Assembly: GCF_012273895.1 (NCBI RefSeq)
Contig: NC_052102.1
Coordinates: forward strand, 9,790,002-9,854,001
Direction of reading: 5' to 3'
DNA from: Zerene cesonia
Lineage: Eukaryota; Arthropoda; Insecta; Lepidoptera; Pieridae
DNA: 64,000 nucleotides
Shown: positions 26,601-41,600 of the stretch, one piece after another
Numbering within the stretch: position 1 is the stretch's first letter
Layout of the letters: each line of letters opens with the position of its first letter
Notes under the pieces: model-generated
What the model was told of the DNA's origin: nothing
The model's database searches: none
The model's input: the letters and a program-made list of their open reading frames with translations, nothing else
Position numbers and translations under genes: made by a program

Positions 26601-29600
26601 ACTGTTATTTAAAAAGGTGTTAGTGCTTAGGAAAGGAAAAGTAATGGAAAAGATGGCAGTTCTGTGGGTTTCCTCACATAGAACCCGTTCCCGTGGGATT
26701 TTCAGTATAAAATCTTTGTCTTGTCTCGGGATTCAAACTATTTCTGAACCAAAGTTCAGCCCAATCGGTTCAGTGGGTTAGGCTTGAGGAAGATGCAAAG
26801 AGACAGATAGAATTACTTTCTCACTTTTAATATTAGTGGGGATTACCTCAATTTTAACTTATATTCATTCAGATGCTGTAGATATAATACCAAAGCTGTA
26901 CAGATATTTAAAGACATTAATTAATAACACTAAAATTTATAATTACAAACAAACAGACAAAGTATTTTTACAAACACTTTGATATAATTGACGCCTATCA
27001 TTACTTATCATTTCACGAAATTCAAATTGGTAAATGAACCATATCATAATTAACAACAAGATTATTAGCACGATGTAACAATAAACAACTTCATTAACGG
27101 TTCCGAAATTATATAAAGCAGAGCATAGGTACATTTCATTAGTATGACGTTAGAACAATGGTAAATATCATCCAAGCATAATCTAGTTAATAGAGCCGTG
27201 ACGTCATCATCGCACGTTCCAACTTATGAAACATCTCGTCAATAAACGTAAACAAGTAGTAATTTACAAAATTAAAGCGACTTCAACGATTCTGTTATTT
27301 CAAAGCTCGTGAAGGTGTGGCAGCCGGTGCGACGCTGTTTTTCTTGTGAATGCTATATATTTAGCCCTCTGTCACCAAATCTACTGAACCGATTCTGATG
27401 AAACTGCACCGAATCTTAATTTGGAGCACACCGAATTAATAATAACTAATTTTAATGCGACTTTTAATTCTTGAGTGACGTGTGGACAAACATACGATAA
27501 CGAAAATACATACCCAAATTTAAACGTGTTTAAAAGCTGTTACAGACCAACATTTCCACACATCACACACATCGAATTGATATCCTTTTTAAAAACCATT
27601 CGATATCTGGTATGCAAGACACGTCGCCTAGGTTAAGGTGGGCTTTTTACTGAGCAATATGGAAGCTTTACAATAAACATTTTAAAAGCAGTAATGCAGG
27701 ATTTTTGTGTTTTGTAAAGCATTCATAACGTTACCATCACATATAGCTCTATAAAATAGTTTTATGAATGAAAACACCCCGTGGGATTCATCGAGGACGT
27801 ATACTTGAGTCACTAGCACGTGACTATAATTCGAGAAATATTTAGCGACCGACACATAAATATCTACTCTAAATACACGACAACACAGCAGGCACGATAC
27901 GAATCACGTAATATCTATTCGCAATCATTTGATCCGTCACGTAAAATTGCCAAAAAGTCTTTATATACCATACGTCAATAAAGAGATCTGATAAACAAAC
28001 GCGTAGGAGATAGCCGTTTGAATACTTCGTATGCACGTGAGTTATTTAGTCTGATATGAGGAGCTGAAAACGAATTTTACGATTCAAAATGGAATGTTAA
28101 AATAGAACAAACGCTTCGATATTAATTTGGTTAGACTTTTCGATCGGATATTTATACACTGCAAATTTCTAACGGTATATATATATGAACAGTTTGCAGT
28201 ATTATGATGAGAAAACGATACGAAAACTACATTAATTTGAACTTCAAGGATCGATTTTTGAGAAAAAACTTTGACCTCGGGATGGTCTTTATCTTTGTAC
28301 ATTCCAATTCTTCCCATATAAATGAAAAGGTATGTTCCAAATTACCACTAAAATAGTATACGATATTAGTATATCGTTCCTTAAGAAGGCAACAAAAGGA
28401 ATCCATCAGTAACTCATTGACTAGCTCATCCACAAGGAAGTTTTTCGCATAAAAGCAACCGTCCTTTTCCGTCCACGGAATGCAGATCTCGTGACGCTAT
28501 TTGAGGAACTACTTCAGCAATTCAACCGCATTTGTTCCTTGTACGACATGAAGACGAAAATAATTGCATCCTTGAAAATATTGCAAACACAACAGAGTCA
28601 TAAGTCAAACGCTATTGAAAAATTGAAACTATAAAAAATCTTAAGCCATAAAACATTTAATGTTTCTGCTATTTCACATGTCCAATACGAAATGTCATTA
28701 AACCCAGATTATTATGCGCATAATAGCTAAACGTTGCAACCGTAATAATACCGCAATAAAACTATGTACGTGTTTTATGAATGCTATGATATAACGTAGT
28801 TTGTACTTCTATCAATTTTGGTTTATTTACGATACTTTGCAATGTAAACAATGGTATACATAAAGTGATACAGCTTTGGAGTATGCCCAACATATCGACA
28901 GCGGTTGGAAGGAACGCCAATATTTTGGCTAAAATATTAGCTGGTCAGATTTTGTTTTCAAACTGTTTTGTATTATGTGATCGTTGTTTAAAATCAGCTA
29001 CCGCAAGTATATATGAACTGTAAATGATGAAGCAAGTAGGACTCAATATTGAAACTCAATCGACCGCTATAGTTGCATAATAATGTTGAGATATAAGCCT
29101 TGTTTACAGCATATTACAAAGTATTAAGCAGAACACCAACTTTGTTGGCTTCTGGTTTAATAATATGAAAAAATATGTTTGCCACATTTATTTCATAAAC
29201 ACTAACAACAATGAAGATTATAAAAATTAAGCAATGTTCACACATATGTTTTTGAGATTTTTATACATGTTAAATTCGTCTGTTTACTATGTTCTCTCAT
29301 TAACATAAATTTTTTATCGTCCGCAACTTCCAAATACACCCCAAAATAATGCATAGATAATTAAATTTCAACACGTTTTCTCGGCCGACAAAGCCCATAA
29401 TTATGATATGTATCATGCACAAGAACGCGTGGCATTCACATCAAAATGTGTATCGAGCAAAACAAATACCAAAATCATAAGTCCAAGCGTGAATAAACAT
29501 ATTGGCAAAGTGTATGAAACAGCAATTCGGCAATTGGACTACGCCAACAACTTGGCTACACTCCCGCGAGCTAAAGCTTCCCTGAGCTATAATTAATCAT

Positions 29601-32600
29601 AAGGAAGTGAAATATTTTAGATTCGATTTATATCGTAAACAATACCAGTGTATATTTGAAGCGGAGGAATGAAGAATTGACTTTGCGCCGTGTGAAGGTC
29701 AAACGCTGGATGCTGAAGGGGAAATTTTAAAACATCATGATAGAGGCTTTGTATAACGTTAGCAATTGTTTAAATTCTACACCGAAAAGTTCTTCAAACC
29801 TTTGTTAGCGGTAAACGACCTTTTCCTTTGTGGAGAAACAGAAAAAACAATACTACAATTAAATTATTGTTCCATAAAATGAAATTACTACACTGAAAGA
29901 CAGTTAGTTATTAGAATAAATTTAATTGTGTTTATCCTTTGGGAACATAAACTTCGTAAAGCATGTATAAAATGCGTTTTACGTGTTGAAATTCTTGGGA
30001 TTGCTATGCACAAATTGATGATAGTTATAATGATTTCAACAAACTGAAATATATACAAAAAATAAACTTACGAACAACCCGTGACAATACGGTAAGAGTA
30101 CTATTTAATCTTATTGTCGTAAAATGTGTACTGCATTACAGATAAGAAGCAAAGTAAATTAAATAATATTACAAGGAAAACGAGTAATTAGTACTAGTAG
30201 TAAACAGTAGGCTAGAAACCAATTATGATTACGAATACAATTTTTTTTTCAAGAATAAACGTAATTATAAATTCACTGTTGGAGTGAGTCACTCAACGAA
30301 CAAAGGGAGATGATGATAAGATACAATTATCGATAAATCTGCATTTAGCACTTGTATATCAATATTTTTCTTAAAGAGGATTTGAGAACCGGATTTGTAG
30401 TGCTCAAGTCTTAGAATCATGAATGCAAATTCGTGATCGTTAATTGTTAATTCTATTGCATTCAGTGGACCTTATAGTAAAACGATATTTGAGAATCTTC
30501 TTCGAATCGAACCTACCCTCCCTATTTTCAAATAATTCTTTGCCAATCATCTTAATTACCGGATTCTCACTATTTGCCTCTACATAACTTAACTGCTTCA
30601 GAATATATCACATGACAGAGTAGTTACACTCTATAGACATCTTTCAGTTAACAATTTCAACGTTATTGCCAACTGAGTTACACGGTGCCAAATTTCATGA
30701 TGCCAGCAAGCTAAACAATTCAGAATCAAAACTGATCATTTTTAATGTAAACAGAGAAGTACAGTAAATAAACTGGATATTACCATTAGTAATGGACAAA
30801 CTTGTATCTGGACAAGAATGTATAATTAATTGTACACGTAAATGAATCCCAAGGGGCATAATTAGACTGGCCAGAAATATTTAAGTATGTGCGTTAGGGA
30901 TGACAGTGGGAGAAAAATACATCTTGTGCCACCCCTATCGTGATAAGGACAAGGAAAAGGAGTCGATGAGACAGTACAAATAATGCGTGTAATAAAGGCT
31001 CGTCAATCATACAAATACGCAGCGCGGCTGCAATCCGCGGTCCGGACGTGCGATCGTAAACCCCACCTTTGATGTACCCGTTTCGTTCACTCTGTTTACA
31101 GTAGGGTTGCCGCGTGGAAATTGTTGTGCAATAACATGCGACGCTACCGAAATAAATGACTTTGAAATGGAATGGAATACGAGAAATTGCATTGAAATAT
31201 AAAATGTGTTGTTCACAATTGTAACAGGTTAGGTTTGGCACAAATAATCCATGTAGTGGTCTTCATTTTTTTTTTTTGTTAAATTGACATTTGATTTCAT
31301 TCAGTAATTTAATAAAAATGAACAGTTTTCGTCAATCAATAATACTGAATTACCCGCTTGTAATAATATGCTAATGAAGGATATTTTATATCCAATAAAA
31401 TGTGTTTATATTGACTATCGACAACCCTAGCCTACGCGAATGGAATTCTCTTTGGATTCGGTTCAATCCAAGGCCACCGACGACTGTTTTATCGAAACAT
31501 CACGTGATTTGTTGCAATGCTTTCTTTATTTTTAGTTTTGCTATTTACTTTATTAACGGCTCAAAAAATTACGCCAGACTGACCCAATTGATTACGATTT
31601 ACGGATGAGAGATATTTAAGCCAGGAATAAAGATTATTATTCGCGTGCTTTATTTTTGGCATGCTTTAAGAAACATTTCCATTGAATGCGGCCGAATCGA
31701 CATTTGTTTTGCGAGCTTAAATATAAACGTCTGTATGTTTAATTATAACTCCCATTCGTCTGTTTTAACCTGTATCTTCCATTAGTGAATTAAGTTTTAG
31801 TACTACGTGTAATAATAATGTGGAAAACCTAGCAATTTTTATTAACTTATCAAAGTAAATATTGCTATGCGTCGCATACGCAAATTTCCATAAAAGGCCT
31901 ATAATTATAGCGAGCTGTTGCAACGTTTAATTTGAGAACTTTTTAATATTACTTGAGCACAAATCAAACAGCGTATATCGATATGAAACAATAGTTTTTT
32001 TTATCCAGCAAAATAAATATACCGCCTCTGAAGCCAAGCACAATTCCATTCCACTCCTGAAATCCAACAGAGTATTACTACAGAAGAGATAAATACAGTC
32101 GACATAAAACTCGGACGGGCTGAGGTCACGACCCACATCGCTGTAACGATGCCCCGAGGGACAAGCGACACGAAATAGATCGAAACGAAAAGCAATCATA
32201 GCGGAGAACAAATCCACGGGAGGGCACGCTGATCAGTAATTCAAAAAAATTCGAACATCATTCAGATAGAGAATAGAACGAATTTGTTTATGATTTCTAA
32301 AATCGGTAATGACGAAACGCTTTCCGCTGAAGAAATAGCTAAACATTTGTCGATTCCGTACGGCAAAAGTGCTTAATCAGTAAATAAATTGCACAATTTT
32401 AATAGTTTCAATTATCAATGCACATCCGTCACAGGTTGTAAGGTTGTAAGATTTACGCGACTTCTGGTACTAACATTGCAGTGCAAATTACCAGACTAAT
32501 AAAAATACTACCTACTATCAGATAAAAATAATATTTGTACTAAATCGCCGTAACAAATCAGTTTAACCTCAAAGTCTCTTGTACCTCACAAAATCTGTTT

Positions 32601-35600
32601 ACAAAGATCAAGAGTGCCTCCGATACTTTTCCAACAGCAAATATACCTTTGTATACTTGGAAATCCTTTTCGTACAATAGCCGTTCAGGTTTAAATCACT
32701 TGGGTCGGGTCAACGAAGGTTACACCCTCGACCTTTTCAGAGAAGGTGTAATCCGAAAGCCTCAACTTTGGAGAGCTCAATAAACGGATAAAGTTCCAAC
32801 TTGGAATTGGAAAATGTATCGAATTTGAAGTGTTCCGCAGTATCTCTAACAACGACCTGTAGGCTTAGCGTTGATATTGTTAACTTTAACGATTTTCCCG
32901 GCTTCGCCCGTGGTACGTATATAACCTATAGCTTTCCTCAATAAATGGACTATCTAACCCTGAAACAGTTTTTCAAATCGGACCAGTAGCTCCTGAGATT
33001 ACGGCGTTCAAACAAACAAACAAACAAACTCCTCAGCTTTATAATATTAGTATAGATTTGCGAACACTAAAGCTCATACTGTTGAATACGGACATGACAA
33101 TATCATAAAAAAGTTAAAAACAAGTCCTTGAAATGCAAATCGCTACAACGAAAACTCATGATCGAACAAAAAACACGACAAAAAGTACGACTGCTTTCTT
33201 GGTAAGTTTTTGCGATGTCTATTTGGTACGATGGCAAATTTAAATTGTTACTACGGCCGTTTATTACAAAGCAAAGATGTAGAAATAACTCTAAGATCAA
33301 AAAACTATTGTTTTGAAAAATTATATTGTTCATATAGAATCGATCAGTAACATAGAAAAGCATGTTTTGGTATAGCCCGATAACAATTCAGATATTCAAC
33401 CGGAATAGACCTGTCAATATTAAAATACATTTCACAAAACGTGCTTTAAGATGACATCACCTAATACAGGTACTACAGGTTTTCACATCAACAGTTAAAC
33501 AGTTATAGTAACGCCATATTTACCTCGAAACACTAACGTTCCACGCTGCAACACCAAACACGTAAGCATTTAATAAAGTCGACAATTACAGCGTCACCGT
33601 TTACGGCCGTGTCTCATATAGGCTAGAATTATGTCATGCGACACCACAAGACGTCGTCCCTGACGGACAATATGAGTTTATTACAACTAGAAACGATAAT
33701 ATGGGCGAGGCGTGTATTGATCATGTAACTACATTCGCCCTAGTAGGTCACGAGTATAATGCGATAAAACAATAAGCGATATTGTTAACTTCGACAATAT
33801 TTAACGAGACCACTCCCCGTGCATCAACTTCGAAAGCTATGTATCCAATTCAAACCAATATATCATTGAAATCATTTTAAAATTCCGGGAAATTATAGCA
33901 GCAGAAACTTTATTAACTATAATAAAGTTTCAAACGGAACAAAGGAAATTTTACAACGCCTAAGCCTAGTAGAACCTTAAACGACTAAAAAGGCCCACAC
34001 GTAAGGCACATTACAGTAAATATTGGAACTAAAGCTATTAGAGAAAATATAATATCGTTATCGGCCTTTGTATCAACACGAAACGAGTCGAAAACGGTAC
34101 AAAAAAATAAAACGAAGGTAAATTCAGACTGAGGTTATGTTGTAACACACGCAATCGTTTCTCCCGTCTACGTTGAGTGAATACCTTAGAGGGTGAATAA
34201 ATTAAAACATTTTATCTTGATCAATTTGCCTTATGCATTTTCAAACAAAGACTACATGCAATTCTCAAAATTACGTAACATCAGCTGAGTCAAAATAATT
34301 GTAAAAGAGGGCAAACACTAAATAACCGTTACAAAAGCTGGCTGCAGTCAAATCGCAAAAAGCATAAACACGGCACAATATAGGGCTCCAAGATAAAAAC
34401 AATAATAAAGGGAGACTCAAGGACGGAGCCGGGGAGGTGGTACGTGACATGGATGTAATCAAGCATTCGGCTTATTTCGCGAATAAAAAACTTGAACAGG
34501 AAGCCGAGCGGTCGTGCCCCAGCGCGCACGAGCAAATTTCACATAATGAGAGCTATTCAAGCTTTTTGTGAAGCCCTTTAACCTTTAGTCGTGAATGGAT
34601 TAGGTTTCCATTCAGTCGTTTAATTGAATTACACATTAGGACTTTCCAGGTGAGCTTTTGAACTTACTACTACGCCGTTTACTCTCAGTATTATTGTTAT
34701 CGTTTTATTTAGATATTGCCGTTCATTATTACTCGGTATATCTTTTACGTTTTCAGTAAAAAACTGCACACAATCGAATGATTCATCATCAAACTAGTTT
34801 TTTCGTTAAATTCGTAAACAACGCCCAACAATATAAAAAGATCATGGGGCAGTCGACTCTTGTAAATACGTGGCACTGGCGTACAGCCAACCACTAAAAC
34901 AGTGTAGGCCCCTGTTTATATCAGATGCCGTTAAAAAGCGACATTTTTGAAACACGAGTGATGTATTATTTAAAATGCATAATTCGATCGTAATGCTTCA
35001 TATATCGATCATTATGTTCAGTTGAAATTTTAATAAAACCAAAATATTTAACTTATCTTAACTTTCATATTGAGCAATTGCAGTTATTGATCTAAATTTG
35101 CAATAGTTATCAACGCAAATGCAATATTTTTAAATATCTGTAATTCCGTCCTGCTCTCATCCACGACTTCTAAGTGTACCTTTTCCTCTTTCTTCCTATC
35201 CCCAGTCTCAGGGTTACCCACCTAGGGTACACACGCTGTATAACGCTTTGATGTACAGCGAACTCTCGACTGTGATCCAGTTAAAACTGGCAATACTGAT
35301 AATGAACACAGTGTCACGGCCACGCGACTCGAATTATTTGAACATAATCTCTGTGACATTGACGCGACCAGCTGCGGCGAAACGGAATGTATTGTGGACA
35401 ATATCGCTTGTTTTCATTGCGCCCGGTGAAAGATTTAGGGGCTACGTTGATAACAAATAGTCTTATTTGTTATTCAACATGTTGATAAAAATTCACATGG
35501 TTTATATGAACTGTGTTTATATTGCTTGAAATTCTAAAGGATTCATTTGATGCGTTCAATCAAAACAAAACGCGTTAACAATTATCGTAGTCTCATATCT

Positions 35601-38600
35601 CTAAACCTATATAACATCCTCATTAATGCATACTATGGGACATCTTATACAAAGCTTTTTCTCTCGGGAGCTCACATTAAATTAGGTTAGCGGGAACATT
35701 GAAGGAAATTGTCACTTATTCATCCGGCGGTTGAATCCATCCCGCCCGCTACGTATGACACCAATTGATGTGTATTTCTAAGCAAATATAATGGAGTCTA
35801 CACATCGACAGGTGCATTAACAAACTTGACGTCATAAACCGCTCTTATTTAATATTACCGGGAGTGAACGATATTGATACAAAAATAACCATGTGCCATA
35901 TTGGTGGCATTCCAGACAATCGTACGGACGTGTTTCTAAAAGTGCTACGTACGAAATTGACATAACGACGGGCGCGATGCAAATCTGAGGCGTGTCGACG
36001 TCAAGAATTAACGTTATTATCTGTTAAATAATCATCTCTATTTCAGCGTAGGAGAGTCCAATTTAGCTTCGCAGATGAGCGTCAGGGCACGATAGCGCAC
36101 GCGGGCTATAGGGGATCGTATTGCAAAGGATTAAGGTACGAAACAGTTTAGAGGTGTAATGGCGATGATATAGTGAACACAGACAAGCGGAGCAATTTGC
36201 CTATTGCTGGTTCAATTATCGCCCCCCGCACTCATTACGGAATTAAGGCGAGTGTCTGTAAATTTTGTGACGCCTCTGCAATTTGCGTGAATTGAGAGGA
36301 TGCCATGTAACCGGTTGTTACCTGACATATACCGAGCTTGTTCAATTAAATTATTGCTGTTTACAACTTTAAGGAAATTACACAAAATTTGAGAGTACAT
36401 ATTAACCAATTCAAGTACGCAAATAAAGTCCAATTTATGAAGGACTGCTTAAACATTACTGTGTAACAGTACCATAAGCACGATTCGAAGACGAGAGAAC
36501 GAGACTTATAAAAACCATGTGGCTTACTCAATCTTATACAACACAAAAATCAAAAGGATAGGAAGCACAGTCTTCCATACACTACGTTTCCGAAATATAA
36601 TAGATACAATTCATCACGTAAAAACAAAATAACGAGTTGGCAAATAATATTTTATTAGAGCACATAACTCTAGAACAAGCAATAAAGCCGAATAGCAGGC
36701 CACTAATAAATTGGACCGCAGCAATAAAATTAACGGCGTCCATTCAACACGTCACCGCCATGCACCGGCTTGTGCGAACATGTTATCATCTCATTTAACT
36801 AATGGGATTAATTTAATTTCAACTAAACGAGGAATTTTGATTATAGCCCATTTGCTATGCAAACTAATATGAAGAATGCGAAAGACTGTCTGTTTGTCTG
36901 TTGCGGGTTCACGGTGAAACCACAGCGCCGATTTAGATGAAATTCGAAATGGAAATGGTTGATCAACCAGCGCAAGGAAAAATAAACTAAAGTAGTAGTA
37001 TAAAATAAAGTAACAAAGCTCTTAGCAATGGTCTTGTCCACATAACAGATAAAATATATAAATAAACTATTGTGGGAGTCGAGCACGCTTCGGCACGANN
37101 NNNNNNNNTGCACCGGCTTGTGCGAACATGTTATCATCTCATTCAACTAATGGGATTAATTTAATTTCAACTAAACGAGGAATTTTGATTATAGCCCATT
37201 TGCTATGCAAACTAATATGTAGAATGCGAAAGACTGTCTGTTTGTCTGTTGCGGGTTCACGGTGAAACCACAGCGCCGATTTAGATGAATTCGAAATGGA
37301 AATGGTTGATCAACCAGCGCAAGGAAAAATAAACTAAAGTATATAAAATAAAGTAACAAAGCTCTTAGCAATGGTCTTGTCCACATAACAGATAAAATAA
37401 ATTCGTCCACAATGCACATAGGTGATAAATACATCGAAATGGAAAATCAATACAATTCGATTATCAACGCTGAATTAGAAATTATACTCTCTAATGATTC
37501 ACTAGATTCCTATATTCAGTTTGATCAAAAACGTTCAATCATACGTGCGATAGGATAACTCGTAGACATTTACAAATGTATAAAACTAACCTACATAGCG
37601 GTTTCAATAAGCATCGGAACTATCTGTTATCGAACGGATAACAATTTTATAACTTTAATCGAGTGCTTAATTTAAAAGCAATGATAAAATTGATCCAAAT
37701 TTACAACCGTGCAATGTAAATACAATATATGGCACATTTGTTATTTCGATATTTGCATTGATAATAGTAAATCAATATATGTTGGATGTCATTGTGAATA
37801 GAGCGAGTAATTGAAAATATAAAGCACAATGAATGTTTTTACTGAATTTTGTAGCTGAATAAAAATGATTCAATTAAATGGACAAATAGAACAGGTTATC
37901 TACATAAATAAAAATGAATCAGCCAATGTGTTGCTAAGCGTAAAACTCGATAATGACTGGACCATTTCGGCTGATTTGTTTTTAGCGTTTTGATGGTACA
38001 AGGAAGGTTCTTATGGAGAGAAAGAATGGGTGAAGCCGGGGCGGATCGCTAGTAATGAATTCTTTTGCTACAGTGAAACATTTTTGAAAATAACATCAAC
38101 ACGCTACTTCCTGTATGATGGATGCTTGATCTCGTTGGTTCTTTTAGTTATAACGAAAATGAATTTTAAATATAATTTTGATTTATGACAATTACACTTT
38201 TAATTTATGTTTAACCTATACCGGTACCATCTTGGGTGCTTTAGGACTTACGATCGAATTTAAAAATACAAATCTAGCATAAAATGCAAAAGAATAGAAA
38301 TAATAAATTTTACATTCGAAATAATATGTTTTAGAAATAATTCCAACTCATATATTTTGATCACTTACATCATTCAAATAACCCATTATTTCTAAATTTC
38401 CTAGAACTACACTCACCAGGCATGAAGTGCAACAGAGCGGCCGTGATCGGATACAGGCTGGGGCTGTAGGTGATGTCTGGACATGCGTAGCCCAGCACGG
38501 AGACCACGCGGTCGGCGACCGCCCGACCCTTGCGCGTCAGGTGGTAGCCGAGACAGTGCGTCGCCTCCACGAAGGGGGGCAGCATGATGGGTTTATCCGG

Positions 38601-41600
38601 CAGCTCCACTGTACCGAACACCTGGAGGACAACACAAAAGATTGTATGAAAGGTTGAGCATGAAGAAATTAAGTCTATATATATATATCACCATAACCAC
38701 AAGACAATGTCATTAAAATAAAATAATAAATAATGATGAAACATGTCGCGTATAAGAAAAAGAAACATGAATGTAAACTCTTAAAAATCATAGTTAAATC
38801 GTAAATGATTTATTATGCCACTAAGTCAGCAGTTATCCCTATAAGTTACATTAAATATTTTGCAGTTTATGTGAGTGCCCATGCTTAGTTGATTGCCTTA
38901 TAATAATAAACGTTGTTGCCACGTTTTAAAAATTAAATTTGCTTAAAAAGAATTCCGTAAAGTCCTAGGTATTATAGAAAACTTTTTAATACCATACTAT
39001 CGGAAAATGAAAGTCAGCAACTTCTATGCGCAGCTATGAATTTCTATGGAAATAATACAGAATTGCGAAAGTATCAATGCTATCGCTGAATCTCTGTATT
39101 CAAGTGGGATTATCTCTTATACGGAGAAATCTAGCTCCAAATCTCCACCACTTACATATTATATGACTGTATAATTTTCGTCTTCGCTTTGCCACAGCTG
39201 CTCTGTAGTACAGTGCTAGTTCTATATAATTTCCCTTTCGTATGAATTACTCAATCAGGCCATAGTCACTGACTGAGGTATCTAAGTCACTTCCCATGTA
39301 ATTACTCGGCCAGCTATGTCGCCAAGACAGGAAACTAGATGGGAATTTAATTGATTGCGTTACTAATTTGTCCGGTATTTTACAACTGTAAACCAGTATG
39401 AGTTAGTAACTATTTATGCTAAAATCGCGTAGACTAATGAGGTTTGTATTTGAAATAATTATAAAAACTACAACTTCTGAACGTGACTTTTTTTAGAGAG
39501 TTTCATGGAAAATAGGTGTTACACCGCATTAAATTAGCAGCAAAAGCAGCCTTTGTCATTTCCTAGCTAAATAATTCCTAGCTAAATAATATCGTTTCAT
39601 TGCGACGTGACTGAAAAACAATAAAATAAACAAACGCACTTTCGCATTAGCAATGTTTCAGCTTTATACGACTACAGAAATTTACGTTCTGACGTCATAT
39701 AAAAGGCATATCAAATACTCAATATAAAATCCAAAATATTGTGCTACAACCATTCGCATCCTCAATTATCAAGCAGCTTATAATTGGAGCGAGCTGGAAC
39801 GTTCCATAAAAGGTTGTTATTGCGAAAAATCACGTACCTATAGCATCGCCGTGCAAATTGATATAGTAAACACCTTTAAATCTCTTATTCAATCTGCCGT
39901 CGACAGTCGCAACTTCGTGATTATCCACTTTGCGGCAAGGCCGAGCCGAGCCGAGCTGGACTCGCACAAATTACACCTTTCATATACAAATGGAATACTA
40001 CAATCAATGTCCTATTTGCTCTTGCCTAAAGTACTTACGATATTGGGTTTTGTTTGGCCAAAAAATTCTTATAACAAAGTCACTATCAATGTACACTATA
40101 CTTCAACAAAGTAAACAGTGCAGGAGCACGAGATAAACAAAGGAGTGAGGTTTTGAAAAAGACACGGCTTATAAGGCTAATTTTGAGTTTACTAATTACC
40201 CTTATTATTTAACTCCAATCAAGTTACCATACTTACTCAATTTTGATAGTACATACCATTTAGAGATTACAAATGACCATATTTTTACGGCTATATTTCA
40301 AGTCATAGGATTGAGATGAATATATTAAACTTATAAAAAACAAACTTCCTCAAAAGTAGCGCGGATTATCAACACAATAAACAAACTTAAATAGCCCATA
40401 TTATCCAAATACAAGTGGGACAATCCGTGACGTACGCATTCGTAACACCACGCGGCTTGGTTCCGCTCGCTATATGCACGGCGTTGCGTATCTGTGTGTA
40501 GCATTGTTCGAAATTATCTTATCACCATACAAGATAACTAAGAACCAAAAATATTTTCCTAAAATATCTTTTAACGATCTTTATCGCAATCACCGGTTCT
40601 GTTCAAACAAAACTCGCTTGGATCAATATTTTCGGTCGTTGGCGATAACTAACATACGAATGGCTGAGGAAAATTTTGGTATTCATTAAATATTTGCTAT
40701 CGAAACGGACAATGGTACACTGACTCCCAATTATTCAAAAACAGAGCGTCCTGCATTATAAAACGTGATTCTAATGGTCATCTAACTAATATGCAATTAA
40801 CGCATAGGGGTTGGTTTATATGTCCCAGTGACCGTTACAAAACGAGTTCATCGCACGCTAATCTCGCATTAGATAAGAGCATTGGCAACATCAACGCCGC
40901 CACGAAGAATCAACGCACCAACGCGTTGCGTAAATTTGAAAGAGCAATAACCGTGCCGCCGTTTGTAAATGTGGCGAATGACAAATAACGTAAATACGCA
41001 CCAATAACAGTCCGTCAATGTGACAAAAATCCGAAACAAACCCGGCTCTCGGTTGGTGCCAGATCTAAATATAAACGTCAACAGAGCTCGTGAATTCGCG
41101 AAGACAGGAATCAGAATAACGGTGAATATAAATCGGGATATAATTATAACATCCTTATAGTGCCTATAGGACGTAGGGATAAAAAAAAGCAACTAAAAAT
41201 AGTTTTTGTTAAACCAGTAAGTAACAGTGAGCATTCGAGACGAAAACTGTATTGCACCATTGCACCGTATTGGGTGCGTCCTTGACATAAATGTGGATAC
41301 CCGATTACAAGCGAGCGCCAAAGTTATCAACTGCCTTATTCCCTGTTTGATATTGGATTAAATAACGTAAAAGCGACGCGCGAAACCTTTCAAGTTTAAC
41401 ACCTATCGAAATTAGTATTGGGAATGTCCCATAACTATGTGTTACACCTACTATATCTATGTACTACAAACGATATGCAACATATCTTATTTTATCAATG
41501 CCAATTGAAACAACCACGAAACAAAGCAACAGGATGTACGCAGCTTTTAACAACCGCATTAAGCCGACTTATTACGCTTTACCAATTTGCAAAACATTGT

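Larger units (their letters stand above)
36761..37400. repeat. Direct duplication flanking the 10-N gap
   Basis: The segment starting TGCACCGGCTTGTGCGAACA at 36761 recurs at 37109 and runs nearly unchanged for about 295 bp (to about 37055 and 37400), with a few substitutions and small indels. Between them lies a piece matching the head of the retroelement at 54796 (GTGGGAGTCGAGCACGCTTC) and then the gap. Confidence 0.85.
17848..38416 (-). other. sky intron 2 (20.6 kb), repeat-bearing
   Basis: Bounded by GTGAGT (38416-38411) and TTTACAG (17854-17848). No coding exon was recognised. It contains several Helitron-like copies, a nested transposon near 22860-23345 with an inverted partner at 25046-25735, two perfect 18-bp hairpins (18450, 23816), a 312-N gap and a roughly 295-bp duplication around a 10-N gap. 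The spans between these show only AT-rich sequence with chance open frames under 120 residues. Confidence 0.85.

Noticed and set aside
30894..31241. 115-residue minus-strand frame in intron 2
   Set aside because: No domain, no suitable splice context and AT-rich random composition.
38427..38657. Plus-strand open frame opposite sky exon 2
   Set aside because: Antisense shadow of a GC-rich exon; it has no family likeness.
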